DNA of 15,280 bases from Bacillota bacterium (GTDB taxonomy: Bacteria; Bacillota; Bacilli; Paenibacillales; Paenibacillaceae), in NCBI GenBank assembly GCA_023418755.1, contig JAEZZE010000201.1, forward strand, positions 1 to 15,280, read 5' to 3'. The position numbers and the translations under genes were made by a program. The number at the start of each line of letters is the position of its first letter. Position 1 is the stretch's first letter. Under the pieces are notes generated by a model, which ran no database searches, was not told the origin of the DNA, and saw nothing but the letters and a program-made list of their open reading frames with translations. Of the stretch, positions 14,424 through 15,280 are shown one piece after another.

Positions 14424-14442
14424 TGGGTTAGAGGTGAAAGTC

Positions 14443-15177
14443 GTGGAGGAAAGATTGCAGAAGGTTCTCGCGAACGCGGGCGTCGCTTCGAGGCGCAAAT
14501 GCGAGGAACTGATTACGGCAGGCAAGGTGACGGTCAACGGCAAAGTCGTGACCGAGCTCGGAGCCAAAGCGGATCCGGCCGCGGATACGATCGAAGTGTC
14601 CGGCAAGCCGATCAAGAAAGAAGCGAAAACGTATATCCTTTTCAATAAGCCGAAGGGGGTCATTACGAGCGTCTCGGATCCGAAAGGGCGGAGCGTCGTA
14701 ACCGATTACCTGAAGGAAGTCAAGGTAAGGCTGTATCCGGTAGGGCGGCTGGATTACGATTCGGAAGGGCTGCTGCTGTTGACGAACGACGGGGATTTGG
14801 CCCACAAGCTTACGCACCCGAGCCATAGCGTCCCGAAGACGTACCATGCCACGGTCGAGCGGGTGCCCCACGGCAACGCGCTGGAGAAGCTGGCGAAGGG
14901 CATCAAGCTGGATGACGGAATGACCGCCCCGGCGGAAGTCGAATACCACGATATCGATCCCGACGGCAAATGCGCCACGATCGCCATTACGATTCACGAG
15001 GGCCGCAATCGCCAGGTCCGCCGCATGTTCGATGCGATTCATCATCCGGTGACGAGACTGAAGCGGATTTCCTTCGGTGGACTGCAGCTAGGCGGGCTGC
15101 AAAGAGGGAAGCACCGCAAGCTGACGGCGGAAGAGCTGGGAAAGCTTCAAGAGATAGCGGATTCGGTTCAACTCTAA
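14443..15177 (+). CDS. rluB: Ribosomal large subunit pseudouridine synthase B
   Basis: Converts a specific uridine of 23S rRNA (2605 in E. coli numbering) to pseudouridine; cytoplasmic. The 244 residues start with an S4 RNA-binding domain (ERLQKVLANAGVASRRKCEE, then KVTVNGKVV), followed by the RsuA/RluB catalytic domain with GRLDYDSEGLLLLTNDG, which holds the catalytic aspartate, and the GRNRQVRRMFDAI motif. GTG 14443 is preferred to GTG 14434 because AGAGGTGA at 14430-14437 suits it and the length then equals B. subtilis RluB (YpuL). The gene follows spmB here as it does in B. subtilis and may be co-transcribed with it, although rluB is a growth-phase function. A terminator follows. Confidence 0.95.
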   Translation: MEERLQKVLANAGVASRRKCEELITAGKVTVNGKVVTELGAKADPAADTIEVSGKPIKKEAKTYILFNKPKGVITSVSDPKGRSVVTDYLKEVKVRLYPVGRLDYDSEGLLLLTNDGDLAHKLTHPSHSVPKTYHATVERVPHGNALEKLAKGIKLDDGMTAPAEVEYHDIDPDGKCATIAITIHEGRNRQVRRMFDAIHHPVTRLKRISFGGLQLGGLQRGKHRKLTAEELGKLQEIADSVQL

Positions 15178-15188
15178 TAAAATACGAT

Positions 15189-15223
15189 AGACCGTCGAGA
15201 GCTCCGGCTTCGGCGGTCTTTTT
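15189..15223 (+). terminator. Intrinsic terminator after rluB
   Basis: AGACCG at 15189-15194 pairs with CGGTCT at 15214-15219, with an inner CCG-GCTT-CGG hairpin at 15204-15213 stacked on it and a nine-base bulge. A five-T run at 15219-15223 follows. It closes the dacB-spmA-spmB-rluB block. Confidence 0.7.
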
Positions 15224-15234
15224 GACGATTGCGC

Positions 15235-15280
15235 GCCTAGCCAAGCTAGGCACAACTAGCCGGTGGAAGTCCGGTCGAGG
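15235..15280 (+). other. Structured segment just after the terminator, cut by the window end
   Basis: GCCTAG at 15235-15240 pairs with CTAGGC at 15246-15251, then CTAGCC recurs and CCGG-TGGAAGT-CCGG forms a second small hairpin. No reading frame is evident. The dense folding immediately after a terminator resembles the start of a group II intron or another structured RNA, but only 46 bases are visible. Confidence 0.3.

Overview
The window looks like chromosome from an endospore-forming, fairly GC-rich member of the Bacillales, most likely Paenibacillaceae (Paenibacillus/Cohnella type). The evidence is the set of sporulation genes (spoVAA, spoVAB, spoVAF, a ytfJ/gerW-type gene, dacB, spmA, spmB), strong AGGAGG-type ribosome binding sites, frequent GTG and TTG starts, and a gene order that broadly follows the Bacillus subtilis spoVA-lysA-ppiB-rib-scpAB-dacB-spmAB-rluB stretch. 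All 16 genes lie on the + strand.

Region 1 (1-2700) is the end of a spore germination/maturation operon: spoVAA (5' end outside the window), spoVAB and spoVAF, tightly packed and closed by a hairpin. The DPA-channel genes spoVAC, spoVAD and spoVAE, which sit between spoVAB and spoVAF in B. subtilis, are not here. Region 2 (2700-5010) holds lysA (last step of lysine synthesis; its substrate meso-DAP is also a cell wall precursor) and the cyclophilin ppiB. Between them is a 206-base imperfect palindrome that looks like a miniature inverted-repeat element or a long structured RNA.

Region 3 (5030-9096) is a complete riboflavin operon: a promoter with an extended -10, an FMN riboswitch aptamer, a long leader with several competing hairpins ending in a strong intrinsic terminator, then ribD, ribE, ribBA and ribH. 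Together they encode the pathway enzymes from GTP and ribulose 5-phosphate to riboflavin, apart from the separate phosphatase step.

Region 4 (9100-11910) has scpA and scpB (the kleisin and partner of the Smc condensin), a DUF2953 gene (ytfI-like) and a ytfJ/gerW-like gene, closed by a terminator. A 69-base near-perfect hairpin with a 23-bp uninterrupted stem covers the ytfI-like start codon and is the most unexpected signal in the window. Region 5 (11910-15223) has a probable dacB-spmA-spmB sporulation operon (spore cortex cross-linking and dehydration) and rluB, ending in a terminator. The last ~45 bases, just beyond that terminator, form compact stem-loops that may be the start of another element, possibly a terminator-targeting group II intron; the window ends too soon to tell.

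I found no tRNA, rRNA, CRISPR array or transposase gene. Most of the window is ordinary core genome; the non-coding structures are what deserve attention.
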